Below are positions 20,401 through 29,959 of a stretch of DNA of 64,000 bases, piece by piece; position 1 is the stretch's first letter, and the number at the start of each line of letters is the position of its first letter. The stretch is from the NCBI RefSeq assembly GCF_000372725.1, contig NW_005199443.1:241561-305560 (forward strand), read 5' to 3'. Under the pieces are notes generated by a model, which searched no databases, was not told the DNA's origin, and saw only the letters and a list, made by a program, of their open reading frames with translations. The stretch comes from Emiliania huxleyi CCMP1516. Its lineage: Eukaryota > Haptophyta > Isochrysidales > Noelaerhabdaceae. Position numbers and translations under genes: made by a program.

Positions 20401-21024
20401 GCGAGCGCGCTTGGCCCTTGCTCCTCATGCGCGGCGCTCTCGCTGCGCTCTCTCCCTGCTCATGGGACCTGATGCCGCGCCACCTCTGTGGCCGCTCCAT
20501 CCTCTCTGACGGCGCCAGCCCTCCGGCTGCGCCATCTCTCTTTGGTTCCCACCCACCCTCTCCTTGGTGGCATGCTAAGCTCTCACGCTATCATGGGATC
20601 CACCGTGGCTCTCACGGCGAAGTCAGCTCGAGCCTCTGCTCGCGTAATGGGTCCTGTCGTCGGCCCATCTTACCTCTCCCCCCTCTTTATGCGGGGGAGA
20701 CTCCCGCGTCGTTTACGCGGCGGTAGGTGGTGAGCTCCACGTGTGGTGAGCTCCACCTCTCTCTCTACTTGGTCTGAGGTGCGAACCCTTACGGCGCCGC
20801 GGCCGGCTGCAGGACGTTGAGGTTACCTCCGGACCTGCAGTTCGTCCAAGCTGTTTGAGTCCCAACCCTCCGCCTTTAGTGGCAAGACCCCGGGGGATGT
20901 CAGGTACTGCGTAGCTCTTCCGTTGTGGAGGCACGCGACTCCAGACTGACCCTTTACGCGCCAATGTATCACACCTCACGGTGCTGATGCTTGGTTCATG
21001 TGGAGAAGCCGAGATAAACTAGTC
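14448..21024 (+). repeat. Two head-to-tail units bounded by shared A and B segments
   Basis: Segment A (14448-14787) is repeated at 20208-20547; segment B (20078-20207) is repeated at 20894-21024. The order is A-array-B then A-B, so a 5,760-bp unit and an 817-bp unit share both ends. A starts CCGCCGATAACGATTGGGG; B ends CCGAGATAAACTAGT. Near its start A contains CACTAGTTTATCG, an inverted match to the B end. This may be a non-autonomous transposon and its expanded derivative. No transposase-like frame or clear target duplication was found. Confidence 0.65.
15103..19968 (+). repeat. ~4.9-kb minisatellite of 94-99-bp units
   Basis: About 50 tandem copies, each with two CTCGAG sites: CGCCTCGAGTGAGCCTCGTC and TCTACTCGAGCCTCGTCTCG, then a GTGGGCGGCGTGGCGGGCGG block. 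Unit lengths vary between classes that do or do not repeat GTGGC. A subregion at 18580-19510 uses a higher-order variant with GGGCGGGCGG. All three forward frames stay open for long distances because the unit lacks stops; these frames are not genes. Confidence 0.95.
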
Positions 21025-21057
21025 TGCTCGGGATCTTACGTTCGTCCAGTGGGACAT

Positions 21058-22042
21058 ATGCGGCTCTCTTCACTAACGGCCTGCGGCCCCGGCGCGGCAG
21101 CGGAGCTTGCCAGTAAGGTGCGTGCGCTCAAGGCGGATGCTGTCGTCTGGTTCACCGAGTCCTCGCAGCCGGCGGAGCTCGCAGTCGCTCTCGCCGACTC
21201 TGCAGAGAGCGTCGTCGGAGCAGTCACGACGCAAGGCCTCATCGGCGGCGGCGGAGAGCACAGCCGGTCGCTCGGCTCCGCGTCGATGCCCGGAGTGCCG
21301 TACTCCTTTTCTCCGTCGCCCGAGGCGGAGCGGACAGTCGCGCTTGCCATCTCCGGACTCAGCGGCGGCGCGAGCCTGCTCCCGTGGCACTCGCCGCCGG
21401 ACGGCCTGCCCGATCTCCCAGAGGCCTTTTGGACTGACCACGCTGTCGCGCCGCCCGAGATGTCTCCACACCTGCTGCTGCTCGCGGCGCCGCCGTCCTC
21501 GAGCTCGTTTGGCGTCGAGCGGTGGCCGGGCCTAGACATTTCGGCCACATGTCGGCCTGACCCTCTGCCACACCTCGGACCGATCTCGGCCTCACCTCGG
21601 CTAAACTCGGCCAGAGACCTACGCCTCGGCCGCATCTGAACTAGGTGGCTCAGCCGACTCGACTCGGCGCTGCCGTGGGCGACCAAGGTATCTTGGGTGT
21701 ATATCTCGGAGATATCTCTGTCTCGGGTGTATATCGGATAAATTGACTCCGATACACCGCGGGTACATCTCGGGTACATCTCGGCTCCACTTGGCTCTCT
21801 CGACGGCCTCACGGTCGGATCTGTCACGTCTCAGCGATCAAGTGCTCACTTGATGGCAGGTCGGCGGCCTCACGGTCGGCTACAGCCTGCCAATTAATTA
21901 TTAATAATTGATAATTAATAATTAACAGGTCGGAGGCCTCACGGTCGGCGACAGTCGCTTCTTCGTCGGGGCGACAGAGCACGACGGCGGCGGCGTCGGC
22001 CTCGCGCTCTGCGGCGTCGACCTCGAGCCGCTCGTGTGCCAG
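21058..22042 (+). CDS. FIST-domain protein (sensory-type), partial
   Basis: Coding begins close to the end of the upstream repeat; ATG 21058 (MRLSSLTACGPGAA) is the likely start. The frame encodes ADAVVWFTESSQPAELAVAL and ESVVGAVTTQGLIGGGGEH, the pattern of the FIST N domain (strand, then helix, then VVG..t.G.ig). Farther on PHLLLLAAPPSSSSFGVERW is followed after introns by LDSALPWATK and VGGLTVGDSRFFVGATEHDG, then LCGVDLEPLVCQ (end 22042). FIST domains are predicted small-ligand sensors and occur in FBXO22-like proteins. No further exon was found, so the C-terminal part is missing or unrecognised. Intron 21688-21928 contains a duplicate of the exon start at 21861. Confidence 0.55.
21861..21928 (+). 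other. Exon-copy cassette in the FIST gene
   Basis: GTCGGCGGCCTCACGGTCGG at 21861 is a copy of the exon that begins at 21929 (GTCGGAGGCCTCACGGTCGG). Between them lies an AT-rich spacer ending in TTAACAG. CAG precedes both copies, so both could act as acceptors. Confidence 0.7.
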
Positions 22043-22825
22043 GCGCCTCGGCGAGATCTCGGCGGAATCTCGGAGGAGTCTCGGAGATGGCCGTCCCGCC
22101 ATGGGCACGGCCGCTTGCGCTTCTGCAGACGTGTGCTTTTCAATGCTTGTGGTGCCTGTGCGGCACCCCGTGTGCCTCTGGCCCCTGATTCATATCAGTC
22201 TGTTAATCAGTAGAGTCTCTTATGCGGTTATGTGCCTCTCGCTCGTGCCACGATCACACACACACACACACCGCTCACCCACGCGCACCGGGCCTTGCAC
22301 TTTGAATGCCCGTGGGGCTCCTGTCGTGTTAGACGTGGAGGGTTGCCCCCCCCGCCCCCCCCTTGCGCCCCACCCCACCTCGCGGTGTGTGCGGAGAAGT
22401 TTACCTTCCCTTACGGCTTTACCTTACCTTAGTCCTTACCTGCCACGATCACGCTCTTCTCGTGCCACGATCACGCGAAACTTCTGTTTCTCTCACGCGA
22501 AAAAACTCACGCCCCGCTGCTCCCCGCTCCGCGCCCTCGATGCACCGATGCACGATGGCGGGTCGGGCGTCGGCGCCGCGTCGTTGTGATAAACTAAGCC
22601 GTAATTGGCGAACTCTTAAGAGTAGAGAGAGCGCACCCCCCCGCGGCAAGACGGTAGAGATCTAGACGCCCGCCGCGCGCGCGCATCGCTTTGTCCGGGC
22701 CGCCCCAGCTGCCTGCCCCCATATCCCAACCGCCGGGCGCCAGCTGCCGCGCGCAACAACGACCGGGGGCGGTGCCGATGTAGCTACCTCCCGTCCGCCG
22801 CTGCCGCCCGCGGCCCGCCGCGCCC
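22043..22825. other. Intergenic, no gene recognised
   Basis: Contains a short CA repeat (22257-22272), a poly-C tract near 22338-22362 and a CG/GC-rich block before the PurK-PurE stop. The fragment GATAAACTAAGCC near 22588 resembles the end of segment B but is short. Confidence 0.4.
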
Positions 22826-23228
22826 CTACGCGCCATCGAGGTAGGCGCGGAAGCCGCCCTTCTCGAGCTTGTCTGCCTTGCAGAGCACCTCCGCCTCCTG
22901 CGACTCCATGTAGGCCGCCATCTTGCGGCGCAGCGTCGGGTCGGCCGCGCCTAGGCACCACCGCCAGAAGAGAGCAATGACAAAGAAAAAGAACTCTCTC
23001 CCACGGCGCAGGGCCGACTCAGCCGCACCGAGCGTCCGGACGGCGAGGAGGCCGGCGTTGGCGGCGTTGTGGATCGCGACGGTCGCAACCGGCACGCCGC
23101 GCGGCATCTGCACGATCGAGAGGAGCGAGTCGTTGCCGGACAGCGCCGACGACTTGACGGGCACGCCTAGCCCGAGATTCGCCGAGATTCGCCGAGATTC
23201 GCCGAAGACTCGCCGAGGCTGGCGCTAC

Positions 23229-23294
<66 letters not shown>

Positions 23295-25410
23295 GAGGGG
23301 GGGAGGGAGGGAGGGAGGGAGGGAGAGNNNNNNNNNNNNNNNNNNNNNNNNNNNNNNNNNNNNNNNNNNNNNNNNNNNNNNNNNNNNNNNNNNNNNNNNN
23401 NNNNNNNNNNNNNNNNNNNNNNNNNNNGGGGCGCCGATGACGGGCAGCGGGGTCAGCGCGGCGACCATGCCTGGCAAGTGAGCCGCGCCGCCCGCGCCGG
23501 CGATGATGACGCGCACGCCGCGCGCGTCCGCCTCGCGCGCAAACTCGTACATGCGCGACGGCGTGCGGTGGGCCGAGACGATGGTAATCTCGTAGGCGAC
23601 GCCGAACTGCTCGAGCACCTGCGGGCGAGCGACACGTGTGAAGAGACGCCGTCCACAGCCCCGGGTGTGAAGAGACGCCGCCCAAGGCTCTGAGCTCGCA
23701 AGGGCACGCCGGCGGGGGCGTGGGAGCGTCGCACCTCCGCGGCGGCCTTCATGCACGGCAGGTCCGAATCGGACCCCATTATAATGCTGACCACCGGAGC
23801 CTCGTCGGCGGGGGCCGACGGCGCCACCGCACCCTCCACGCCGTTGGCGGCGTCGGCGATCGCCTCGAGCTTCCGCAAGGCGATCGCGACCTCGTGGCGC
23901 GACCCTCCGACGAGGTTGACGTGCGCCATCTTGCGGCGCGGCTTGGGAGGCGCCTTGCCGTACCAGTGCAGAGCAGCGCACGGCATGGCGAGCGCAGCGT
24001 CGACGGCGGCGAGGGTGGTGGAGAGCTTGCCGTCGGCGGAGCCGATGACATTGTACATCGCGGCGGCGACAACCTTCATGGAAGTGTCCCCGAGCGGCAA
24101 GCCGGCGACGCAGCGCAAATGCATCTCGTGCTGCTCGGTGACGCACGCGTCCATGGTGTAGTGGCCGGAGTTGTGAGGGCGAGGAGCGATCTCGTTGAGC
24201 AAGACGGAGCCGTCCTTCATGTGGAACAACTCCACGCCGAAGATGCCGGCGCCCCACAGGGAGCTGATCGCCTTGCGCGCGACGGCGAGCGCCTGCTCAC
24301 AGCTGGAGGTGTGAAGCGACGCCGTTCACAGGGAGTGGATCGCCTTGCGCGCGACGGCGAGTGCCTGCTCGCTGACGCTGGCGGCCACCGGCGCGGGGGC
24401 GACGACGGTGTGGCACATCGAGTCGCGCTGCTCGGTGACGGTGAGTGGGTAGGTGACGACGGTGCCGTCGCGTGCGCGCGCAACCATTACCGCCAGCTCT
24501 GAGACGAACTCCGCCCACCGCTCTGCATACAGCGGCACCGCACCGCCGCGGGAGAGTGAGGAAAAGGCAGACTCGGCCTCGGCAGCCGAGCGGACGACGG
24601 CGTTGCCGCGGCCGTCGTAGGCCAGGGTCCGCGCCTTGAGCATGAGAGGGTAGCCCCACGTCTCGCCGGCAGCGAGGAGGGCGGCGGCGTCCGGGACGTC
24701 GCAGAAGTCGCCTAGTTCATTCCCCAAGCAAGTCGAGAAAGAAATGATGGAGCGGGCGGCCGAGACGTGCCAGGAGTCGCCCAGGCTGACGCCGTCGACG
24801 GTGGAGAGGTGCCGCTTCTGCAGCAGCTTGTCCTGGGTCGTGGGGGCAGCGGAGGGTCAGCGCCGGGGTCGAGAAGGCTCTGGTCTCCCTCCTGCAGCCG
24901 CTTGTCTTTGGCCTGGATCGTGGCGAGCGTGCGCGGCGACGGGTGCACCGCAACCTTGCCCTCGGCCTCGATGGCGGCAAGGGAGGCGGTGTCGATGTGC
25001 TCGATCTCGACGGTGAGCACGTCGACCTCGGCGGCGAGCTTGCGGATCGCCGCGCCGTCCGCCAGCCCACCCGTCACCGCCGCGCCGCACACCTTGCCTG
25101 CGGGCGAGAGACACGCGCAGGCGTCGGAGGCGGGCCGAGGCAGGGGCTTGGAGGAGGAAACGCCGTCGCCGCGACGGCGAGGAAGGCGGGGCGGCGATCC
25201 GCGGGCCGTGCATGCGCGACGGGCGACAGTGGGCGAGGGCGGGCGGCGAGCACCGGTCGGCGACGCGAGCCCTCCCGGGTCGAGGCAGGTGAGCTTGACG
25301 CCGAGGCGGTGGGCGGCGAGCGCCATCATCTGGCCGAGCTGGCCGCCGCCCACCACGCCCACGCGGACGGAGGTGGGCGGGAGAGAGGGCTCAGAGGCGG
25401 CAGAGCACAT
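22826..25410 (-). CDS. ADE2: PurK-PurE fusion: phosphoribosylaminoimidazole carboxylase
   Basis: Purine biosynthesis: converts AIR to CAIR, using an ATP-grasp PurK half and a PurE mutase half as in fungal Ade2. From ATG 25410 the N-terminus has [20 protein letters not shown] (nucleotide-binding PurK start). Later exons give [52 protein letters not shown] and [20 protein letters not shown]. The PurE half has [40 protein letters not shown] and [20 protein letters not shown], including the SAHRTP active-site block. The C-terminus [11 protein letters not shown] ends at the stop at 22826. A 100-N gap (23328-23427) falls in the intron between PVIG and [10 protein letters not shown], which uses a GC donor. 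Intron 24293-24364 is of the exon-copy type with a hairpin spacer. The fusion order is normal for fungi and many algae. Confidence 0.9.
23328..23427. other. Assembly gap (100 N) next to a GA microsatellite
   Basis: Exactly 100 N. It is flanked on the left by a long (GA)n / GGGA tract (23230-23327). The true length of this intron is unknown. Confidence 0.99.
24293..24364 (-). other. Exon-copy intron (GC-AG, 72 bp) in PurK-PurE
   Basis: On the minus strand the intron begins with GCACTCGCCGTCGCGCGCAA, a copy of the exon that resumes at 24292 (GCGCTCGCCGTCGCGCGCAA). The spacer carries GTGAACGGCGTCGCTTCAC, then CCAGCTGTGAGCAG as acceptor. Splicing joins SEQ to ALAVARKAI, the conserved PurK order. 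Confidence 0.85.
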
Positions 25411-25694
25411 CGTCAACGGTAGGCGGAGGCTGCGGGCGCGACGGAGGCACCGAGAGGAGGGGGACAGATTTCTTTTTGCTAAGAAAACCCGCCGCGCTTT
25501 ACCTGTTTATTTCTTATTCTTTCCTTCCTTTTATAAATGAACTTCCATCCTTTCCTTACCTTTATATTGTGGCGGCCCGTGCCGTTCTCCCATGCCCCGT
25601 GAGGTTGTCTTCCTTTCTCAAGCGTCAAGGCTAGCCCGCACAAGTGATACAACACCGTGAGCTGCGCTCGGGGCCGACTAGAGTGCCCTCCTGG
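25411..25694. other. Short intergenic region between two minus-strand genes
   Basis: AT-richer than its surroundings (25460-25570, with TTTCCTTCC-type stretches). It is probably the promoter/5' UTR of PurK-PurE and the 3' flank of the RCC1 gene. No defined motif seen. Confidence 0.4.
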
Positions 25695-27134
25695 TCACTG
25701 CGCCCATACCTCCACCCTCTTGGGCAGCAGCTGGTCCGACAGGTCCTCTCCGTGTCCTAGGCAGCCGCGGCCGCCCTCGCCCCAGGTAAAGACAGCGCCG
25801 ACGGCGGTGAGAGCGATGCTGTGGTCGTATCCAGCCGAGACAGCAACGACGCGCCCGCCACCCAAGGCCTCCACCTTCTTCGGCAGCACCTGGCCCTGCC
25901 GATTGCCGTGGCCCACTGTGCCGTAGTCTCCATCGCCCCAGCTCCAGACACTGCCGTCGGCGGCGAGAGCGAGGCTGTGGCCGGCTCCAGCCGACACAGC
26001 GACGACGCGCTGCCCAGCAAAGGCCTCGACCTTCTTGGGCAGCAGCTGGTCCTGCTCGTCGCCGTGGCCCAGCTGGCCAGCGTATCCAAAGCCCCAGCTC
26101 CAGACGGCGCCGTCGGCGGTGATGGCGAGGCTGTGGCCGCCTCCAGCCGAGACAGCGACGACGCGCTGCCAAGCAAAGGCCTCGACATTCTTGGGCAGCA
26201 GCTGGTTCGACATGTCCTCGCCGTGGCCCAGCTGGCCCCTACCTCCATAGCCCCAGCTCCAGACGGCGCCTTCGGCGGTGACAGCGAGGCAGTGGTAGCA
26301 TCCCGCCGACACAGTGAGGACGCGCCGCCCAGCAAAGGCCTCGATCTTCTTGGGCAGCAGCTGGCTCTGCGTGTCGCCGTGGCCCAACCGGCCCCAGGAT
26401 CCAGAGCCCCAGCTCCAGACAGCGCCGTCAGCGGTGAGGGTGAGGCTGTGCGCAGCTCCAGCCGACACAGCGGCGACGCGCTGGCCAGCAAAGGCCTCGA
26501 TCTTCTTGGGCAGCAGCTGGATCTGCTCGTCGCCGTGGCCCAGCGGGCCGCTCCATCCACGGCCCCAGCTCCAGACAGCTCCGTCAGCGGTGAGGGCAAG
26601 GTTGGACCCGGCTGCAGCCGACACGCTCACGGCACGCTCGCCACCCAGCGGCGAAGGGAGGCGGGTCGGCGTGTTGAGCCGCGCCACGCCCTCGCCGTGG
26701 CCAAGAATGCCCGGCATCCAGTTGTCAGCCCTTCCGCACGATGAGAGCCGCCCCTCGCCGTCGATGAAGACGCTGTGATAACGGCCTGCCGCCGCCCTCG
26801 CCGGCGGGTTCGACTCGCACAGCAACGCAGCGAAGCACAGCCACCGCACGGGGCAGCCCTCGCCCTCAGGCTGCGCCGGCAGCTCGAACCCGCGCTCTTG
26901 CGCCCACAAGCGGATGGCCTCCGCCGCGAGCGAGGCGTGGAAGAGCAGCGAGACGGCCGCGACACGAGCGATATCGAGGGGGCTGTCGCAGCGAGCGAGG
27001 ACGCGCTCGAGGAGGTCCGTGGGGAGGTCGAGGAGGCGGGCGGGCGGCGGCGTGTCTGGCGAGGGGGCGGCGGCGGAGGAGGCGGTGGCCCCGGTGGCGA
27101 GGCGGCGCGAGCAGCGGCGCGGCGAGGCAGACAT
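25695..27134 (-). CDS. F-box/RCC1-repeat protein, intact minus-strand copy
   Basis: A 479-residue single-exon gene starting MSASPRRCSRRLATG at 27134. The start was chosen because it aligns with the paralogues; the open frame continues upstream through the bTHX exons on the other strand. It has an F-box-like segment at about residues 40-85 (ARLLDLPTDLLERVLARCDS), a conserved block ERGFELPAQPEGEGCPVRWL, and seven RCC1 blades (VSAGAAHSLTLTADGAVWSW and LGHGDTQSQLLPKKIEAFAG). It is head-to-head with the bTHX fusion gene, 130 bp apart, implying a shared bidirectional promoter. The same pair, degraded, occurs at 3606-5042. Confidence 0.8.
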   Translation of the reverse strand: MSASPRRCSRRLATGATASSAAAPSPDTPPPARLLDLPTDLLERVLARCDSPLDIARVAAVSLLFHASLAAEAIRLWAQERGFELPAQPEGEGCPVRWLCFAALLCESNPPARAAAGRYHSVFIDGEGRLSSCGRADNWMPGILGHGEGVARLNTPTRLPSPLGGERAVSVSAAAGSNLALTADGAVWSWGRGWSGPLGHGDEQIQLLPKKIEAFAGQRVAAVSAGAAHSLTLTADGAVWSWGSGSWGRLGHGDTQSQLLPKKIEAFAGRRVLTVSAGCYHCLAVTAEGAVWSWGYGGRGQLGHGEDMSNQLLPKNVEAFAWQRVVAVSAGGGHSLAITADGAVWSWGFGYAGQLGHGDEQDQLLPKKVEAFAGQRVVAVSAGAGHSLALAADGSVWSWGDGDYGTVGHGNRQGQVLPKKVEALGGGRVVAVSAGYDHSIALTAVGAVFTWGEGGRGCLGHGEDLSDQLLPKRVEVWAQ

Positions 27135-27264
27135 CGCGAGAAAAAGAAGCCGGGAGGCTGACGGCCCATTAAAGAAATGGAAGAATAAGCTAGGAGCCCC
27201 CATAAAGAAACGGAAAAATGAACCTGCCGAAGCTCGGAGAAGGTTGCGCGAAAGCACCGACGGC

Positions 27265-29097
27265 ATGCTCTCCTGCAAGCTCGTCCTCTTGCTGGCCGTC
27301 TGCGGCGCGCGCGGCTTCCTGCTGCCCGTGGCGCATCGCGCCGCCGTCAGCACGACGGCGTCCCAATATGCCGTTGCTGCTCGCTTGCCGGCCGTGCAGA
27401 TGGGCCGCGGCGACAAGCGCACAAAAAAAGGGAAGCGAACGGCGCAGACCTTTGGCAATGCCCGGCCCAAGAACGGCAAACTTCGCCGGGAGCGCGACGG
27501 CCCGATGGAAAATGTGGCCGCGGTGAAGGCGGCGGCCGCCGCCGCTGCCAAGGCGGAGGAGGAGGCGGCTGCTGCGGCCGCTGCGGTGAAGGCGGAGGCG
27601 GAGGCCGCTGCGGCTGCGGCTGCGGAAAAGGCTGAGGAGGAGGCCGCGGCCGCGGCGGCAAAGGCGGAGGAAGAGGCAGCTGCCGCAGCTGCCGCTGCCA
27701 AGGCGGAGGAGGCGGCGGCGGCGGCGAAGGCGGCGAAGGCAGAGGAGGAGGAGGCGGCGGCGGCGAAGGCAGAGGAGGAGGCGGCGGCGGCGGCGAAGGC
27801 AGAGGAGGAGGCGGCGGCGGCGGCGAAGGCAGAGGAGGAGGCGGCGGCGGCGGCGAAGGCAGAGGAGGAGGCGGCGGCGGCGGCGAAGGCAGAGGAGGAG
27901 GCGGCGGCAGCCGAGGCAGAGGAGGCGGCGGCGCCGGCGCTGTCGGCGAGCGACCTCATGGCGCTGATGAAGCAGCTGCGCGCTGAGCTGCCGCGCGCGG
28001 ACCTGAAGGCGCCGCGAGCCATGAGCCTCGCTGGGCCACTCCTCGGCCGCACCTCGGCCTCACCTCGGCCTCGCCTCGGCCGCACCCGCCTAGAAGGTTC
28101 CTAGAAGGTTCCTAGAAGGTTCCTAGACATGCACATGCACACGTCCCATATGCTCGCAGGCGTGCAAGGCGGCGCTCGAGTCAACCGGCGGAGACCTGGC
28201 GGCGGCTTCGGCGGCGCTGACGGCAGAGAGAGAAGCAAGGCGAGCGGCGCCGCTGCTCGGAGCTCCCCGCGAACTTTCCGGGAAGTGTCCCGTAGGCGGA
28301 GCACGGCGAGGCGTGGGCGGCGGCGGAGGCGGCGGACGCGGCTGAGATACAGGCGAGATGTGGCCGAGAGATGGCCGAGAGATGGCCAAGATATGCGCGA
28401 GATGTGGCCGCGATCTACCCGAGATCTACCCGAGATCTGCCCGAGATCTGCCCGAGATCTGCCCGAGATCTGCCCGAGATCTGCCCGAGATCTGCCCGAG
28501 ATCTAATCCGCGGGCTCCTTCGGTGCGTTGAGATGGGCGAGATTGCGTCGAGATCTGACCCGAGATACGGCCCCGCTCTCTCATCAGGCGGGCACTGTCA
28601 AGGCGATGGGCATGCGGGACGCAAAGGCGAACCGGAGTGCGGCGGGGGAGGAGGCGCCGAATCTCGAGCAATCTCGGCGACGCTCGGCGGGTCGGGGGCG
28701 TAGGCGCAGAAGAAGTTTGCGGCGGAGGAGGCTGCGTCGGTTGAGGCGGCGGCGGAGGCACCAGAGCCGGAGCCGGCGGTGGCGGAGGAGGTGGCGGTGG
28801 CGGAGGAGGAGGAGGCGGAGGAGGCGGTGGCACCGGCCGTCGCTTCTGCGGGGGAGGAGATGGTTGGTGTGGTGAGCAGCAGCCGAGATGCGACGAGATG
28901 CGAGGGAGAGAGGGGGAGATGCGGCGAGATGCAGAAGGAGATGCCCCCCCCCCCCCCCCTTTCTTCTCCACACACCACCCATCTCGCCGCGGCTGTTCAC
29001 CCCCTTCCCCCCCTTCACCTGTGAACAGGTGGCCTCCACCACGGACTTCGTCTGGCCGGCGGCGACCGGAGGCGTGTGGGACAAGGCCATCGTCTGA
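27265..29097 (+). CDS. Plastid 30S ribosomal protein bTHX fused to a TS-N/UBA-like domain
   Basis: ATG 27265 gives MLSCKLVLLLAVCGARGFLL, a signal peptide with Phe just after the likely cleavage site, as in ASAF-type plastid leaders of secondary red algae. A transit-like stretch and the bTHX core follow: MGRGDKRTKKGK, FGNARPKN. Then come ~130 residues of Ala/Glu/Lys repeats (AAAAKAEEE), probably a charged helix. Next is LMALMKQLRAELPRADLK; a GC-AG intron (~28009-28157) joins this to ACKAALESTGGDLAAASAAL. Together these resemble the TS-N/UBA-like N-domain of EF-Ts (...DCKKALEETGGDIEKA). Later coding includes KFAAEEAASVEAAAE and EEMVGVV, and the last exon 29029-29097 encodes ASTTDFVWPAATGGVW and ends DKAIV. 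A ribosomal protein joined to an elongation-factor-type domain is unusual. The middle exons (28200-28700) are uncertain. Confidence 0.65.
28415..28503. repeat. Intronic minisatellite, 11-bp GAGATCTGCCC units
   Basis: Two GAGATCTACCC and about seven GAGATCTGCCC copies within an intron of the bTHX fusion gene. GAGATGTGGCC and GAGAGATGGCC variants lie just upstream. Confidence 0.85.
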
Positions 29098-29515
29098 GCG
29101 GCGACACAGGGGGCCTCGGGTGGCGAGGCGGGAGATGCAGAGCCCTCGGCGGTTGGGCATAGACCCTCGAGAGCGGTGTCACAGCTCCTCCCCCGCCGTC
29201 AGCGTTTCTCCGCATGGCACTCTGATGCTGTCGCGAGGGGAGGCGAGACTGCCGACGCGTATTTTAGATAGTGTGACAAGGCCGCCCCCGATAAATAAAT
29301 AAATAAAACGGACACCTCTCTACTGTGAGATGGGTAAAAAGGAACAGGTCCCCGCCCGTGGGGCCGTGCCGCGTGCGATCTTTGTGCACGAGGGTGCCCG
29401 AGCCGGAGCCCCGTTTTCTCTCTGGGATGCGCTCCGGTTCCCCCCCCCCCCCCCCGGTAGGCTTCCAATTCTCTCGCTTTTTCAAACCATGCCGATGTCG
29501 CCGTCGACGGCTTTT
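29098..29515. other. 3' flank of bTHX gene, duplicated elsewhere
   Basis: About 28975-29260, including the last exon, is repeated at 44800-45110 with roughly 85-90 percent identity by eye. An insertion containing (ATAA)n and TAAAACGGACACCTC distinguishes this copy. A 37-bp tandem duplication (AAACCATGCCGATGTCGCCG...) lies at 29477-29540. Confidence 0.6.
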
Positions 29516-29959
29516 TCAAACCATGCCGATGTCGCCGTCGACGCCGCCCTCGCTCGCCGCAGCGTACCGCCCGTCACACCGCCCTCCTGGCGGGCACCAG
29601 GGTTCGTGATTTCACATGGAAACAGCGAATCGGTTTCACTTTCACTTTCACTTCACATTTCATGTGAAACAAAATTTCACTTTTTCGAGCGAGTGTGAAG
29701 AGTCGTGTGAACGTGAATGATGACGGATGCTCCCACCGAGTTCCGACCACTCTGACACTCACTTGCACAGGTGTTGGCTCCCAAGCAGCAGCCAAGATGA
29801 AGGAGGCTGGAGATATTGGTCTCGCTGAGCTGATGTGTACACTAGACCTATATGAATCTCATGGCATGCTGTGGGCGAATACGGTGCTGATGGTGGGATG
29901 AACTCTCTCAGTGCAGTCGAGAGTCGACTCCGACGCATCGGGAGGGCGGCCGCGGCGGT

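Noticed and set aside
14448-21024. Classical LTR retrotransposon
   Set aside because: No TG...CA ends, primer-binding site, polypurine tract or pol frames; the internal DNA is only a minisatellite.
23328-23427. Possible frameshift or truncation of the PurE half
   Set aside because: The N gap lies in an intron; the flanking exons PVIG and [10 protein letters not shown] are in the correct family order.
29560-29590. rRNA-like string resembling the CACACCGCCCGTC block of small-subunit rRNA
   Set aside because: Only about 12 bases resemble it, in a different order; no neighbouring rRNA sequence, and the same bases are coding in the DOT1-like paralogue.
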